A stretch of 64,000 nt of DNA from Microbispora sp. H13382 (lineage in GTDB: Bacteria; Actinomycetota; Actinomycetes; Streptosporangiales; Streptosporangiaceae), in NCBI RefSeq assembly GCF_014161445.1, contig NZ_JABBXA010000004.1, positions 424,557 through 488,556 of the forward strand, in the 5' to 3' direction. This document shows positions 30,812-44,970 of this stretch, one piece after another. The first letter of the stretch is position 1. Every line of letters starts with the position of its first letter. A program made the translations under genes and the position numbers. The notes under the pieces are model-generated. The model was not told the origin of the DNA, ran no database searches, and saw only the letters and a program-made list of their open reading frames with translations.

Positions 30812-30861
30812 GCGGCGTCGCGCCGGGGCAGGAATACGTCGAGAGGCTGTCGGGTTTGTGG

Positions 30862-30867
30862 TAGCGT
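30862..30867 (+). promoter_or_regulatory. -10 box for the infC operon
   Basis: TAGCGT in a TTGTGGTAGCGTAGG context after aroE would start the infC transcript near 30874, giving a leader of about 190 nt. No good -35 is visible. Confidence 0.45.
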
Positions 30868-30873
30868 AGGAAC

Positions 30874-31063
30874 TCGATCGGTCCGGCATGAGCTGGACGC
30901 GCAAGCGGAGGTCCTCCTCCCACCTGCTCCGCCGAAAGGCGGACGGGTTCAGGATCACACCGGAGTTTTCGGCAGGAGAGCTCAGTGACCCCGCATGCGT
31001 GACGTGCGGGGTTTTTGTTTTGCCCCGCACGGTCGAGACAAGCGGAAGTCTTTTGGAGGTCCC
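30874..31063 (+). promoter_or_regulatory. infC leader with mutually exclusive hairpins and an internal terminator
   Basis: GCGGAG (30905-30910) can pair with CTCCGC (30927-30932), but the latter also belongs to a GNRA-capped hairpin TCCGCC-GAAA-GGCGGA (30928-30943). Downstream, ACCCCGCA (30988-30995) and TGCGGGGT (31005-31012) form a stem followed by TTTTTGTTTTG, a textbook intrinsic terminator before infC. The layout fits attenuation of infC-rpmI-rplT, known in other bacteria where L20 represses through the leader; the ligand here is inference. Confidence 0.65.
30988..31022 (+). terminator. attenuator terminator in the infC leader
   Basis: 8-bp stem (30988-30995 with 31005-31012), 9-nt loop, then TTTTTGTTTTG. 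It has the strongest T tract in the window and lies 42 nt before the infC start, inside the leader rather than after a gene, so it should be conditional. Confidence 0.85.
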
Positions 31064-31672
31064 ATCAGCACCGAGCCCCGCATCAACGACCGTATTCGTG
31101 TGCCCGAGGTGCGCCTCGTCGGCCCGAACGGCGAACAGGTCGGCATCGTCTCCATCGGCGACGCGCTGAAGCTGGCCCAGGAGAGCGATCTCGACCTGGT
31201 GGAGGTCGCGGCCACGGCCCGCCCGCCCGTCTGCAAGCTCATGGACTACGGCAAGTTCAAGTACGAGTCGGCCATGAAGGCGCGTGAGGCCCGCCGTAAC
31301 CAGGCGCACACGATCATCAAGGAGATCAAGCTCCGGCCGAAGATCGACCCGCACGACTACGAGACCAAGAAGGGTCACGTCGTGCGCTTCCTGAAGGCGG
31401 GAGACAAGGTCAAGGTCACGATCATGTTCCGGGGCCGCGAGCAGTCCCGGCCCGAGCTGGGCTTCCGGCTCCTGCAACGCCTCGCTGAGGACGTCACCGA
31501 CCTGGGGTTCGTCGAGTCGCAGCCGAAGCAGGACGGTCGCAACATGATCATGGTGATCGGGCCGCACAAGAAGAAGGCCGAGGCGAAGGCCGAGAAGGCC
31601 GCCGCCAAGGCCCGCGGCACCGGCCAGCCGGAGGCGGAGCCCGCCGAGGAGCAGGCCGCGCAGCCGCAGTGA
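31064..31672 (+). CDS. infC: translation initiation factor IF-3, apparent AUC start
   Basis: 202 aa. Homology starts at [10 protein letters not shown] (31064), where the codon is ATC, 4 nt after a strong GGAGG; there is no in-frame ATG, GTG or TTG nearby that keeps this N-terminus. IF-3 genes elsewhere use rare starts (AUU in E. coli) so that IF-3 limits its own translation. N-domain [17 protein letters not shown], linker with [14 protein letters not shown]-domain with [15 protein letters not shown] Lys/Ala then acidic tail ends it. First gene of infC-rpmI-rplT. Confidence 0.95.
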   Translation: MSTEPRINDRIRVPEVRLVGPNGEQVGIVSIGDALKLAQESDLDLVEVAATARPPVCKLMDYGKFKYESAMKAREARRNQAHTIIKEIKLRPKIDPHDYETKKGHVVRFLKAGDKVKVTIMFRGREQSRPELGFRLLQRLAEDVTDLGFVESQPKQDGRNMIMVIGPHKKKAEAKAEKAAAKARGTGQPEAEPAEEQAAQPQ

Positions 31673-31813
31673 CACCCGCCTGAACCACCAGGCGGGGCGC
31701 CGCAGACGTACACGGAAACCGAGACCGGGGCGGTCTCGCGGAGTAAGGCAGGCCGCCGGCCCGGGTCACCGGCCCGGGCCGTCGGCACGGACGAAAGAGG
31801 AGAGACGGCTGAC
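31673..31813 (+). other. infC-rpmI spacer with two strong hairpins
   Basis: CCCGCCTG (31676-31683) pairs with CAGGCGGG around AACCAC, and GGCCCGGG near 31757-31764 pairs with CCCGGGCC further on. No T tract follows either. They may be processing or translational-control structures in the operon. AGAGGAGAGACG provides the rpmI ribosome binding site. Confidence 0.5.
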
Positions 31814-32008
31814 ATGCCGAAGATGAAGACGCACAGCGGTGCGAAGAAGCGGTTCCGGCTCACCGGATCCGGCAAGGTTGTCCGCCGCCGCGCCAACCGG
31901 CAGCACCTGTTCGAGCACAAGCCGTCCACTCGCACGCGCCGTCTCGAGGGAGTCGTCGTCATGTCCGACGCCGACACCAAGAAGATCAAGAAGCTGCTCG
32001 CGAAGTAA
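31814..32008 (+). CDS. rpmI: 50S ribosomal protein L35
   Basis: 64 aa, standard size. Begins [20 protein letters not shown] and ends [11 protein letters not shown], as in bacterial L35. Very basic. Ribosome binding site GAGGAG upstream. rplT follows after 22 nt in the same operon. Confidence 0.98.
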   Translation: MPKMKTHSGAKKRFRLTGSGKVVRRRANRQHLFEHKPSTRTRRLEGVVVMSDADTKKIKKLLAK

Positions 32009-32030
32009 CGACCCGGGGAGATAGAACAAC

Positions 32031-32411
32031 ATGGCACGCGTGAAGCGGGCGCTCAACGCCAAGAAGAAGCGCCGGGTCGTCCTCGAGCGGGCGAGCGGTT
32101 ACCGGGGGCAGCGGTCGCGCCTCTACCGCAAGGCCAAGGAGCAGATGCTCCACTCGATGACCTATGCGTACCGGGACCGCAAGGACAAGAAGGGTACGTT
32201 CCGCCGGCTGTGGATCCAGCGGATCAACGCCGCGGCCCGGGCCAACGGCATCACCTACAACCGGTTCATCCAGGGCCTGCGCCTGGCCGGCATCGAGGTG
32301 GACCGCAAGATCCTCGCGGACCTCGCGGTGAACGACGCCCAGACCTTCGCCACGCTGGTCGAGTCCGCCAAGAAGGCGCTCCCGTCCGACGTGAACGCGC
32401 CGGTCGCCTGA
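32031..32411 (+). CDS. rplT: 50S ribosomal protein L20
   Basis: 126 aa. [15 protein letters not shown] with the signature [32 protein letters not shown] and [23 protein letters not shown]. Binds 23S rRNA early in assembly; L20 represses its own operon in several bacteria, which would fit the infC leader. Followed by a strong terminator hairpin. Confidence 0.98.
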   Translation: MARVKRALNAKKKRRVVLERASGYRGQRSRLYRKAKEQMLHSMTYAYRDRKDKKGTFRRLWIQRINAAARANGITYNRFIQGLRLAGIEVDRKILADLAVNDAQTFATLVESAKKALPSDVNAPVA

Positions 32412-32421
32412 CACCTGCTTC

Positions 32422-32455
32422 GACGAGGGCCCGCCGCCTGCGGCGGGCCCTCGTC
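32422..32455 (+). terminator. terminator hairpin after rplT
   Basis: GACGAGGGCCCGCCGC (32422-32437) pairs perfectly with GCGGCGGGCCCTCGTC (32440-32455), about 15-16 bp with a minimal loop. No T tract. Separates the ribosomal operon from the methyltransferase, perhaps incompletely. Confidence 0.8.
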
Positions 32456-32480
32456 CACGTCGAGGGGGGAATGAGCGGGC

Positions 32481-33314
32481 ATGGCGGAGCTCACCAACAT
32501 CAAGTCGCCGCGCGTCAAGGCGGCCCGCAGGCTGACCAAGCGCGCGTTCCGGGATCGTGACCGGGCGTTCCTCGCCGAGGGGCCGCAGGCCGTCCGCGAG
32601 GCTCTCGCGATCAAGGACGTCACGGTCGAACTGTTCGTGACGGTCGAGGCGGAGACGCGGCACGCCGACATCGTGGCCGACGCCGTGGCGGCGGGCGTCC
32701 CCGTCCACCGCGCGAGCGGCGAGGTCATGTCGGAGCTGACCCAGACCGTCACCCCGCAGGGCCTGCTGGCCGTGTGCCGCTTCGTGCACGTCCCGCTGGC
32801 CGAGGCGGTGCCGCGGGGGACGCGGCTGGTGGCGATCCTCGCCCACGTGCGCGATCCCGGCAACGCCGGCACGGTCCTGCGCACGGCCGACGCCGCGGGC
32901 GCCGACTCGGTGGTGTTCACCGACGCGTCGGTGGATCCGTACAACGGCAAGTGCGTGCGGGCCAGCGCGGGAAGCCTGTTCCACCTGCCGGTTGTGACCG
33001 GCACTCCCGTCGCGGACGCCGTACGGCACGCCAAGGAGGCGGGGCTGCGCGTGCTCGCGGCCGACGGCGCGGGCACCCGGACGCTCGACGAGGTCGCCCT
33101 CGACGCGCCCACCGCCTGGCTGTTCGGCAACGAGGCGTGGGGACTGCCGCCCGAGCTCCTCGCGCTGGCCGACGAGGTCGTCCGCGTCCCGATCTACGGA
33201 CGGGCGGAAAGCCTGAATCTCGCCACCGCCGCGGCGGTCTGCCTGTACGCCTCCGCACGCGTTCAGCGGCAGACCTTACATTCCGTGGAAGATCCCACTA
33301 CCCCCGCGCCCTGA
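32481..33314 (+). CDS. TrmH/SpoU-family RNA 2'-O-methyltransferase
   Basis: 277 aa. N-terminal substrate-binding part (FLAEGPQAVREAL, typical of L30e-like domains) and the SPOUT knot: motif 1 HVRDPGNAGTVLRTADAAG, motif 2 LFGNEAWGL, motif 3 IYGRAESLNLATAAAVCLY. Uses SAM to methylate a ribose, most likely in 23S rRNA; target not determinable by eye. Position after rplT and before pheS is conserved in actinobacteria. Confidence 0.92.
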   Translation: MAELTNIKSPRVKAARRLTKRAFRDRDRAFLAEGPQAVREALAIKDVTVELFVTVEAETRHADIVADAVAAGVPVHRASGEVMSELTQTVTPQGLLAVCRFVHVPLAEAVPRGTRLVAILAHVRDPGNAGTVLRTADAAGADSVVFTDASVDPYNGKCVRASAGSLFHLPVVTGTPVADAVRHAKEAGLRVLAADGAGTRTLDEVALDAPTAWLFGNEAWGLPPELLALADEVVRVPIYGRAESLNLATAAAVCLYASARVQRQTLHSVEDPTTPAP

Positions 33315-33410
33315 GGCTGCTGCCGGGTCCGGGAAACCCGCTATTGTCGGCGAAGGAGTCGCGCAGAACCCGGCGGCGCGCGCAGTTCCGGAGCTCGAGG
33401 AGGCGGTCTC

Positions 33411-35715
<2,305 letters not shown>

Positions 35716-35716
<1 letters not shown>

Positions 35717-38286
35717 TGAAGGTCCCGCTTTCATGGCTGCGGGAGTACGTCGATCTCCCCGCGGTCACCGCCCAGGAAGTGGCCGACCGGCTCACCGCCG
35801 CCGGCCTCAAGCTGGAGGCCATCCACTCGCACGGCCACGAGCTCAAGAACGTCGTGGTCGGCCGGGTCCTCGAGATCGAGGAGCTGACCGGGTTCAAGAA
35901 GCCGATCCGGCACTGCAAGGTCGAGGTGGGGGAGGCGACGCCGCGCGAGATCGTGTGCGGCGCGACGAACTTCTCCGAGGGCGCGGTGGTTCCGGTCGCG
36001 CTGCCCGGCGCGGTGCTCCCCGGCGGCTTCGAGATCGGCTCCCGCAAGACCTACGGGCGTCTGTCCGACGGCATGATCTGCTCGGAGGCCGAGCTCGGCA
36101 TCGCCGAGTCCTCCCCGGGCATCCTGCTGCTGCCGCAGGACACCCCGATCGGCGCGGACGTGGTCGAGCTGCTCGGCCTGCGTGACGACGTGCTCGAACT
36201 CGAGGTCGCCACCGACCGCGGATACGCCCTGTCGATCCGCGGCGTCGCGCGTGAGGCGGCCATCGCGTTCGGCGTCCCGTTCCGCGACCCCGCCACGGTC
36301 CCGGCGCCGGCGGACGGCGGCGAGTCCTGGCCGGCGGCGATCGCCGACCCGACCGCCTGCGACCGGTTCGTGCTGCGCTCGGTCACCGGGTTCGACCCGG
36401 CCGCCGAGTCCCCGCTGTGGATGCGGGTGCGGCTGGCCCGCGCCGGCATGCGCTCGGTCTCGCTGGCCGTCGACGTCACCAACTACGTGATGCTGGAGCT
36501 TGGCCAGCCGCTGCACGCCTTCGACCGGTCGCGCCTGTCCGGCCCGATCGTCGTACGGCGGACCCGGCCGGGCGAGAAGCTCGAGACGCTCGACCACGTG
36601 GTGCGCACGCTCCACGAGGAGGACATCCTCATCACCGACGACTCGGGCCCGATCTCGATGGCGGGCACGATGGGCGGCCTGCACACGGAGATCTCCGGCA
36701 CCTCGACCGACATCGTCATCGAGGCGGCGCACTTCTCCGCCACCGGCATCGCCCGCGAGTCGCGGCGGCACAACCTGGTCAGCGAGGCGTCCAAGCGGTT
36801 CGAGCGCGGCGTCGACCGGGAGTTGCCGCTGGCCGCGTCGTGGCGGGCCGTCCAGCTCCTGGCCGAGCTGGGCGGGGCCGTCGCCGACCCGGGAGTGACC
36901 CACGCCCAGGCGGAGGTGTCCCCGGTGCGGATCACCATCCCGGCCGACCACCCCAGCCGCGTGGCGGGCGTGACGTACGAGCGGGAGACCGTGATCCGCA
37001 GGCTGGAGCAGATCGGCTGCACGGTGACCGAGGGCGCCGCGCCCGCGGCCGCCGCCGGGACCGGCGTCGCGGCCACCGGCGTGCTCGCCTCCGGCGACCT
37101 CGCCGGCCGGCTTGCCGTCAACGGCGACGACCTGATCACCGTCACGCCGCCGACGTGGCGCCCCGACCTGACCGACCCGAACGACCTCGCGGAGGAGGTC
37201 ATCCGGCTGGAGGGGTACGACCGCATCCCGTCGGTCCTGCCGCCCGCTCCCGCCGGCGGCGGGCTGACGGAGGAGCAGCGGCTGCGCCGCCGGGTGGGCC
37301 GGGCCCTGGCCCACGCGGGATACGTGGAGGTGCTCGCCTACCCGTTCATGGGACCGCGCGACCTCGACAACCTGCTGCTGGCCGAGCATGACCCCCGCAG
37401 GCGGGCGACCCGGCTGGTCAACCCGCTCAGCGAGGACGAGCCGTACATGCGGACCACGCTGCTGCCCGGGCTGCTGAAGACCCTGGTGCGCAACGTTGGC
37501 CGCGGCTTCGCCGACGTGGCGCTGTTCGAGTCCGGTCTGGTCTACCGGCCCGAGCCGGACGCCCCCGCCACGGCTCCGGTCCTCGCGGTCGACCGCAGGC
37601 CCGCGGAGGAGGAGCTCACGGCGATCGAGACGGCGCTGCCGAGGCAGCCGCTCAGGGTGGCCGTGGTGCTCGCGGGAGAGTTCGAGCGCTCCGGCTGGTG
37701 GGGCCAGGGACGGCAGGCGTCCTGGGCGGACGCCGTCGAGGCGGCCCGCACGGTCGCACGTGCGGCGGGCGTGGAGCTCGGCGTCCGGGCCGACCAGCAC
37801 GAGCCGTGGCACCCCGGGCGGTGCGCCGCGCTGACCGTGACCGACGTGGAGACCGGTGAGCAGGTCCTGGCCGGTCACGCCGGCGAACTGCACCCCCGGG
37901 TCGTCGAGGCCTACGGGCTGCCGCCGCGCACCTGCGCGATGGAGCTGGAGCTGTCGCTGCTGGTCCCCGCAGGGCCGGTGGAGACGCCCGCGGTCTCGGC
38001 CTATCCGGTGGCGACGCAGGACGTCGCCCTGACCGTCTCCGCCTCGGTCCCGGTCGCCGAGGTCGAGGCCGCCCTCCGGGAGGGCGCGGGCGAGCTGCTC
38101 GAGTCGATCAGGCTGTTCGACGTCTACACGGGCCCGCAGGTGGGCGAGGGGAACAAGTCCCTGGCCTACACGCTGCGGTTCCGGGCCCCCGACCGCACGC
38201 TCACGGTCGAGGAGACCACGGCGGCGCGGGACGCCGCCGTCGCCGTCGCGGCGCAGCACACCGGAGCCCAGCTCCGCGGCGCCTGA
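35716..38286 (+). CDS. pheT: phenylalanine--tRNA ligase beta subunit
   Basis: 856 aa. Starts [16 protein letters not shown] tRNA-binding EMAP-like domain (~40-150: [14 protein letters not shown]), B3/B4 editing domain (~210-400: [20 protein letters not shown]), B5 ([20 protein letters not shown]), catalytic-like core, and the C-terminal ferredoxin-fold anticodon-binding domain ([13 protein letters not shown] ... [16 protein letters not shown]). Normal length. Followed by a 19-bp perfect hairpin. Confidence 0.96.
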
Positions 38287-38297
38287 GCACGATCATC

Positions 38298-38343
38298 GGC
38301 GGGTGCCGGCCCGGTGTGCGCAAGCACCGGGCCGGCACCCGCC
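38298..38343 (+). terminator. terminator hairpin after pheT
   Basis: GGCGGGTGCCGGCCCGGTG (38298-38316) pairs without mismatch with CACCGGGCCGGCACCCGCC (38325-38343) around an 8-nt loop. The longest perfect stem in the window. No T tract. 11 nt after the pheT stop. Confidence 0.85.
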
Positions 38344-38357
38344 GCCATGTCGCCCTC

Positions 38358-38403
38358 GGTGCCGGGGAGAACGCGGTGCCAGGGAGAACGCGGCGCCGGG
38401 CAG
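38358..38403. repeat. 17-bp tandem repeat upstream of the small gene
   Basis: GGTGCCGGGGAGAACGC (38358-38374), GGTGCCAGGGAGAACGC (38375-38391), then a partial copy GGCGCCGGGCAG (38392-38403). Lies between the pheT terminator and the 81-aa ORF. Function unknown; a binding site array or slipped duplication. Confidence 0.75.
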
Positions 38404-38446
38404 TCGGGCGCGGACGCCGGGGGAGCGATCGATTTCCGGAGGAGCG

Positions 38447-38692
38447 GTGCGTCACCTGCTGGTGTTCCCCGAGCGGGACAGCGCGGAGGAGTCCGCCGAG
38501 GCCGTGGCCGAGCTGTTCCCGGCACTGGGCGTTCCCACCGTCGTCCGTGAGCTGCTCGCCGGCGAGGACGACGCCGAGGACGCCCAGTGGGTGGTCGTGG
38601 TGGACGACCCGGACGGCGCACTCGGCCCGGCCGGCCTCGCCCGGCTCGACGCCCTCGCCGAGGAGGGCGAGGGCTGGCGCGAGCCGGGCTGA
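38447..38692 (+). CDS. small hypothetical protein
   Basis: 81 aa, GTG start 4 nt after GGAGG. Sequence pattern HLLVFPERDSAEESAEAVAEL ... TVVREL ... WVVVVDD suggests one alternating beta-alpha-beta unit and an acidic surface. The first strand-helix recalls RraB-type (ribonuclease E inhibitor) proteins, but that is only an impression. I do not recognise it with confidence. Ends 5 nt from the convergent acylase gene. Confidence 0.6.
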   Translation: MRHLLVFPERDSAEESAEAVAELFPALGVPTVVRELLAGEDDAEDAQWVVVVDDPDGALGPAGLARLDALAEEGEGWREPG

Positions 38693-38697
38693 CCGTC

Positions 38698-41600
38698 CTA
38701 TCTTCCGTACACCTCGAAGGAGTACAGCGAGTAGCCGTAGCCGGTGCCCCGCTTGACCCCCTGCATCCGCACGTGGCGCGCGCTGCCCGGCGCGAACGTG
38801 ACGGTGTCCACGCCGCCGTCGCCCGAGGTCGTCTGCGCGACGGTGGTCCACGTCGCGCCGTCCGCCGAGGTTTGGATCCGGTACGACGTGGCGTACGCCG
38901 CCTCCCAGCGCAGGATCACCCGGCTCACGGTCTTCGCCGAGCCGAGATCTACCTGGATGTACTGGTTGTCGCTCCACGCGCTGGCCCACCGGCTCGCGGG
39001 GTCTCCGTCGACGGCCTTGGCGGGGCTGTAGGAGCCCTGCGTGCTCGACGCGCTCGCCGTACGGCCCAGGGCGAGGTCGGCCACGTCGTCGCCGCGGTGC
39101 GCGGGGAACGAGACCACCTGCTGGTAGGTCGGCCGGTTCTGCCACGAGATCAGCGAGTGTTTGACGCCGCCGAGCGGTGACTGCCGGACGGCGTCGGCGC
39201 ACCACTGGTCGCCCGCGGAGCAGGAGTCGTCACCCGGGTAGGTCGTCGCCGCCGGTTCCGCCAGCGCGGCCGCCAGGCTGTCCAGCAGGACCGTACGGCA
39301 GGCCGCCACGGTGGCCCCGCAGTACTTCGCCGGGAGCGGAGCGGCCACCGGGTCGCCCAGCACGGCCCGGATGTCCTTGTCCACGTAGCCCCACCAGCCG
39401 TACTGGAACGACGAACCCTTGTGGGGCTGCGTCTCGTTGGCCGAGCCGGGCAGCGAGGAGACGTCGCCCTGCTGGTGCCCGGAGGGCGACTCGTTGATCT
39501 GCAGCGCGTTGACGAGTGCCTGGTAGAGCCCGTCGCCCAGTCCGGGCCGGAACTGTGCCCGGACCAGCTTCGGCCACCACGCGTCGAAGATCCGGATGGC
39601 GTCGGCGTGGGCGTACGTCTTGCTGCCCTTCGAGGTCTCCTGCCGCGTGGCGCCCGCGGCGGCCCAGGCGGACAGCTTGGCGACGGCCGAGGCCAGAGCG
39701 GGATCGGAGACGGAGGCGCTGTTCACGACGCGCAGCAGCTTGGGCAGCACCTTCCACCCGCGCAGGTCGGTCGTCGCGGCCGACGCCATGATCTTCACGA
39801 CGCCGGCGCGGTCGAGGGTGCCCGAGGACAGGGCCGCTCTCACCGGGGCGTCGAGCAGGTCGCCCCGGTGGACCGCGCCGAAGCTGAAGTTGCCGTCCGA
39901 CGCGCCGAAGTCCTTGGCCTGCTTGTTGTTCCAGCTCACGAAGTAGTCCTGGTTGACCGCCTGCGGATGCGCCGAGGGCGGGACGTAGGACGCCGTGTTG
40001 GCCGCCGGGTCGAAGCCGCTCCACTCGTGCGCGGCGTCACCCGCCATGGGCAGGTTCGGGTCGGACACCGCCGACCGTACGGGGACGTTGCCGGACATGA
40101 AGTACGCTGCGTCGGCGGAGTTCACGTAGAACCAGTTGAACGCGAAGCCGATGGTGGAGGCCGAGTCGCGGAACGCGGCCGCCGACCCCATCTCGGCCGG
40201 GTCGTTGAACATCTGGAACCCGATCGCGGAGTCCGCCTCGTGCTGGTAGGTGGAGCGCAGCGTGGTGAACGCCGTCGGCACGCCGCCGGCCGTGCCCCGC
40301 CAGGTCACCAGGCCATACTTGGTGCGCTTGACGACCAGGTCGTACGACCCGGCGGCGGTGGAGTCGGCCGTGTTGGGCTTCCAGGAGTTGGTCTTCTTCA
40401 GCGTCTCCATCGCGGTGCAGGCGCCGTGGTAGAGGTAGTGGTCCGACGAGACCGTGGGCGTGCCGCCATTCGGATCGCACAACGTCACCGCGTACGTGTC
40501 GGTGATGTCCTCGGCGGCGGAGGTGGCGCTCCAGGCGTAGTCGGTTCCGCGTCCGAGCAGCACATAGAGGTTGAGCCCGGCGAAGGCCGCGCCGCGTGCC
40601 CGGATGCCGGGGCCGGACAGCTCCTCCAGCATGAGCAGTTGCGGCGCGAAGTAGCCGGTCTGCGGGCCGAACACGGCGATCGGGTGACCGCCGGTCGCCT
40701 TGGCGGCCGAGACCACGATGGCGTTGGACATGCCGGGTTTGGAGTTGTCGACCGTGAGCCCGGTCAGCGCGCTTTCGACCTGTGTGGTCGCGGAGGTGGC
40801 GGTGCCGGTCTCGTTGGCCGTGATGTCGACCGGCGCGGTCGTGCCGGCGTCGGGCAGCACCACTCCGGTCGCGCCGGCCGGGGCCGCCCCGAAGGGGAAG
40901 CTCTGCCCGTCGTGCAGGGTCAGTACGGTCTCCGGGTCGTTCTGGGCGCGCAATGCCGTCCAGACCCTGTCCCCCTCGGCGGCCCCGTACTTCGCCCGCG
41001 CGGCCACGCGTACGAGGGCGGACTGCATCTCGGCGCCGCCGCCACCGCCGAACAGGCCGCCGATCACGCCGGAGATCGCGATCAGGTCGGTCATCCGGAA
41101 GTCCTCCGGGCCGCCCTTGTTCGTGATCGCGTCGAGGTGGCCGGTCAGCACGTACTCACCCGGGCAGTCGCGGTCGGCCATGCAGCGGTCGATGTACGCG
41201 TTGATGCCGGCGACGTAGTTCTGCACGTCCGCGTACAGCTGGGCGCCCCGGGGGCCGGCGGTCCGCAACCGGTCGATCTGCGCCTGGAGATCGGTCTCCG
41301 TGTAGGGGGAGTTGCGCCAGACGCTCTGCTCCAGCTCCCTGTTGCCGGCCGCACCGCCGGCGAACGGCGTCAGCTCGCCCCGGCCGACGTGGCGCATGAG
41401 GTCCATCAGCCACAGGCGGTCCTGCGCGCCGGCGTATCCGGCGCCGAACATGGTGCCCTCTCGGGTGGTGCCGGTGATGTGCGGGACCCCGGTCGACTTG
41501 TCGCGGACGATGGTGACGTCCGAACGAGGGCGCACGGTGCTGTCGACCTGGTTCGCCGGCACGCCGAAGCCGCTGTCGTTGAAGAACGCGGAGATCTGCT

Positions 41601-41877
41601 CGTCGGTGAGGCCAGTGTAGCCGGAGACGAGGTCGGCGTACCTGCCGAGCTGGTCCTTGCTGTGGGCCGGGTAGGTGCCGAGGGCCTGGTTGCCCAGGAT
41701 GTCGACGAGCGTGGCGTTGCCGTTCTGGCCGGGCGGCAGGATGTCCGCGCACTGGCCCAGGCAGTAGTCGTCGGGCGGGTAGTAGGGGTCGGCGGCGGCC
41801 GGTGCCGCGGGCAGGCCGACGGCGACCAGGGCCAGCGCGGCGGCAGCGGTGATCGCCCGTCGAAGGCGCGCGTGCAT
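38698..41877 (-). CDS. secreted penicillin acylase family amidase with C-terminal discoidin domain
   Basis: 1059 aa from ATG 41877, after AAGGGAAG; an upstream in-frame start at 41934 lies before that site. Signal peptide (LRRAITAAAALALVAVGLP, cleavage near AAADP). Ntn-hydrolase layout: alpha chain with GTTREGTMFGAGYAGAQDRLW, then PGMSNAIVV where Ser ~384 should become the N-terminal nucleophile after self-cleavage (Met-Ser rather than the more usual Gly-Ser). Beta chain follows, with VNQDYFVSWNNKQAKDF. The last ~120 residues are an F5/8 type C domain (ASASSTQGSYSPAKAVDGD ... RHVRMQGVKRG) likely binding sugars. Could hydrolyse penicillin, acyl-homoserine lactones or lipopeptides. Confidence 0.9.
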   Translation of the reverse strand: MHARLRRAITAAAALALVAVGLPAAPAAADPYYPPDDYCLGQCADILPPGQNGNATLVDILGNQALGTYPAHSKDQLGRYADLVSGYTGLTDEQISAFFNDSGFGVPANQVDSTVRPRSDVTIVRDKSTGVPHITGTTREGTMFGAGYAGAQDRLWLMDLMRHVGRGELTPFAGGAAGNRELEQSVWRNSPYTETDLQAQIDRLRTAGPRGAQLYADVQNYVAGINAYIDRCMADRDCPGEYVLTGHLDAITNKGGPEDFRMTDLIAISGVIGGLFGGGGGAEMQSALVRVAARAKYGAAEGDRVWTALRAQNDPETVLTLHDGQSFPFGAAPAGATGVVLPDAGTTAPVDITANETGTATSATTQVESALTGLTVDNSKPGMSNAIVVSAAKATGGHPIAVFGPQTGYFAPQLLMLEELSGPGIRARGAAFAGLNLYVLLGRGTDYAWSATSAAEDITDTYAVTLCDPNGGTPTVSSDHYLYHGACTAMETLKKTNSWKPNTADSTAAGSYDLVVKRTKYGLVTWRGTAGGVPTAFTTLRSTYQHEADSAIGFQMFNDPAEMGSAAAFRDSASTIGFAFNWFYVNSADAAYFMSGNVPVRSAVSDPNLPMAGDAAHEWSGFDPAANTASYVPPSAHPQAVNQDYFVSWNNKQAKDFGASDGNFSFGAVHRGDLLDAPVRAALSSGTLDRAGVVKIMASAATTDLRGWKVLPKLLRVVNSASVSDPALASAVAKLSAWAAAGATRQETSKGSKTYAHADAIRIFDAWWPKLVRAQFRPGLGDGLYQALVNALQINESPSGHQQGDVSSLPGSANETQPHKGSSFQYGWWGYVDKDIRAVLGDPVAAPLPAKYCGATVAACRTVLLDSLAAALAEPAATTYPGDDSCSAGDQWCADAVRQSPLGGVKHSLISWQNRPTYQQVVSFPAHRGDDVADLALGRTASASSTQGSYSPAKAVDGDPASRWASAWSDNQYIQVDLGSAKTVSRVILRWEAAYATSYRIQTSADGATWTTVAQTTSGDGGVDTVTFAPGSARHVRMQGVKRGTGYGYSLYSFEVYGR

Positions 41878-41929
41878 GGGGGATCTTCCCTTCGCGGTGT
41901 CGGGGGGTGAAGGGACCGTGGTGGTGCTG

Positions 41930-41943
41930 TTCACGCGCGTGAA
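41930..41943. promoter_or_regulatory. 14-bp palindrome in the acylase leader
   Basis: TTCACGCGCGTGAA is a perfect palindrome located between the predicted start of transcription (~41958) and the acylase ATG (41877). A regulator bound here would block elongation, so it is a candidate operator. Confidence 0.5.
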
Positions 41944-41965
41944 TGTGAGTCAGGCTCAACTCCGG

Positions 41966-41994
41966 ACGATACCTGCGGGTAACCAGAGGAGCAA
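41966..41994 (-). promoter_or_regulatory. candidate promoter of the acylase gene
   Basis: On the minus strand TTGCTC (41994-41989), 17 nt, TATCGT (41971-41966). The leader would be about 80 nt. The remaining gap up to 42285 holds the terminator hairpins of the next gene and no ORF. Confidence 0.45.
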
Positions 41995-42144
41995 TGCCAA
42001 CTTTGCCGCGATCGTGACTGCCCCCGCCGGTCGTGACCAATACCCCTCGCCCCGCCCGTGCGTCGAGTTCGTACACGTAGACCGTGGGCCGCCCGGACAG
42101 GTTTCGCGGCGCCGGGGCCATGGAGGAGACCAGGACAGCGGGAA

Positions 42145-42173
42145 GGTGCGGCGCTCCCGGAAAGCGCCGCACC
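42145..42173 (-). terminator. second hairpin downstream of the ricin-type deacetylase gene
   Basis: GGTGCGGCGCT (42145-42155) pairs with AGCGCCGCACC (42163-42173), 11 bp, loop of 7 nt. About 110 nt past the minus-strand stop; a backup terminator or a separate structured element. Confidence 0.5.
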
Positions 42174-42243
42174 GTTCCTGGCGGTCAGCCCACGCGGCAG
42201 GAGACCGACGGCCAGGTTCATACGACAAGGAGGCGGCCGGGTC

Positions 42244-42276
42244 GTGGCCCGCGGGGTGTTCCGCACCGCGGGCCAC
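42244..42276 (-). terminator. terminator hairpin of the ricin-type deacetylase gene
   Basis: GTGGCCCGCGG (42244-42254) pairs with CCGCGGGCCAC (42266-42276), 11 bp, 10 nt past the minus-strand stop codon. No T tract. Confidence 0.65.
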
Positions 42277-42285
42277 AGGTGCGGG

Positions 42286-44866
<2,581 letters not shown>

Positions 44867-44970
44867 GTGCTCCTCCTGTCAGGGGCTCTGATCGGACACC
44901 GGGAACAGGCCTGGCAGCACGTCACCATGCGAGGGAGGCGCCGCCCGGCCCGGGGTTCGCCGGGGGCATC

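Noticed and set aside
30888..31169. 93-codon frame in the infC leader starting MSWTRKRRSSS
   Set aside because: No ribosome binding site, Arg/Ser-rich, and it passes through the terminator and past the infC start. A leader peptide is not excluded but not supported.
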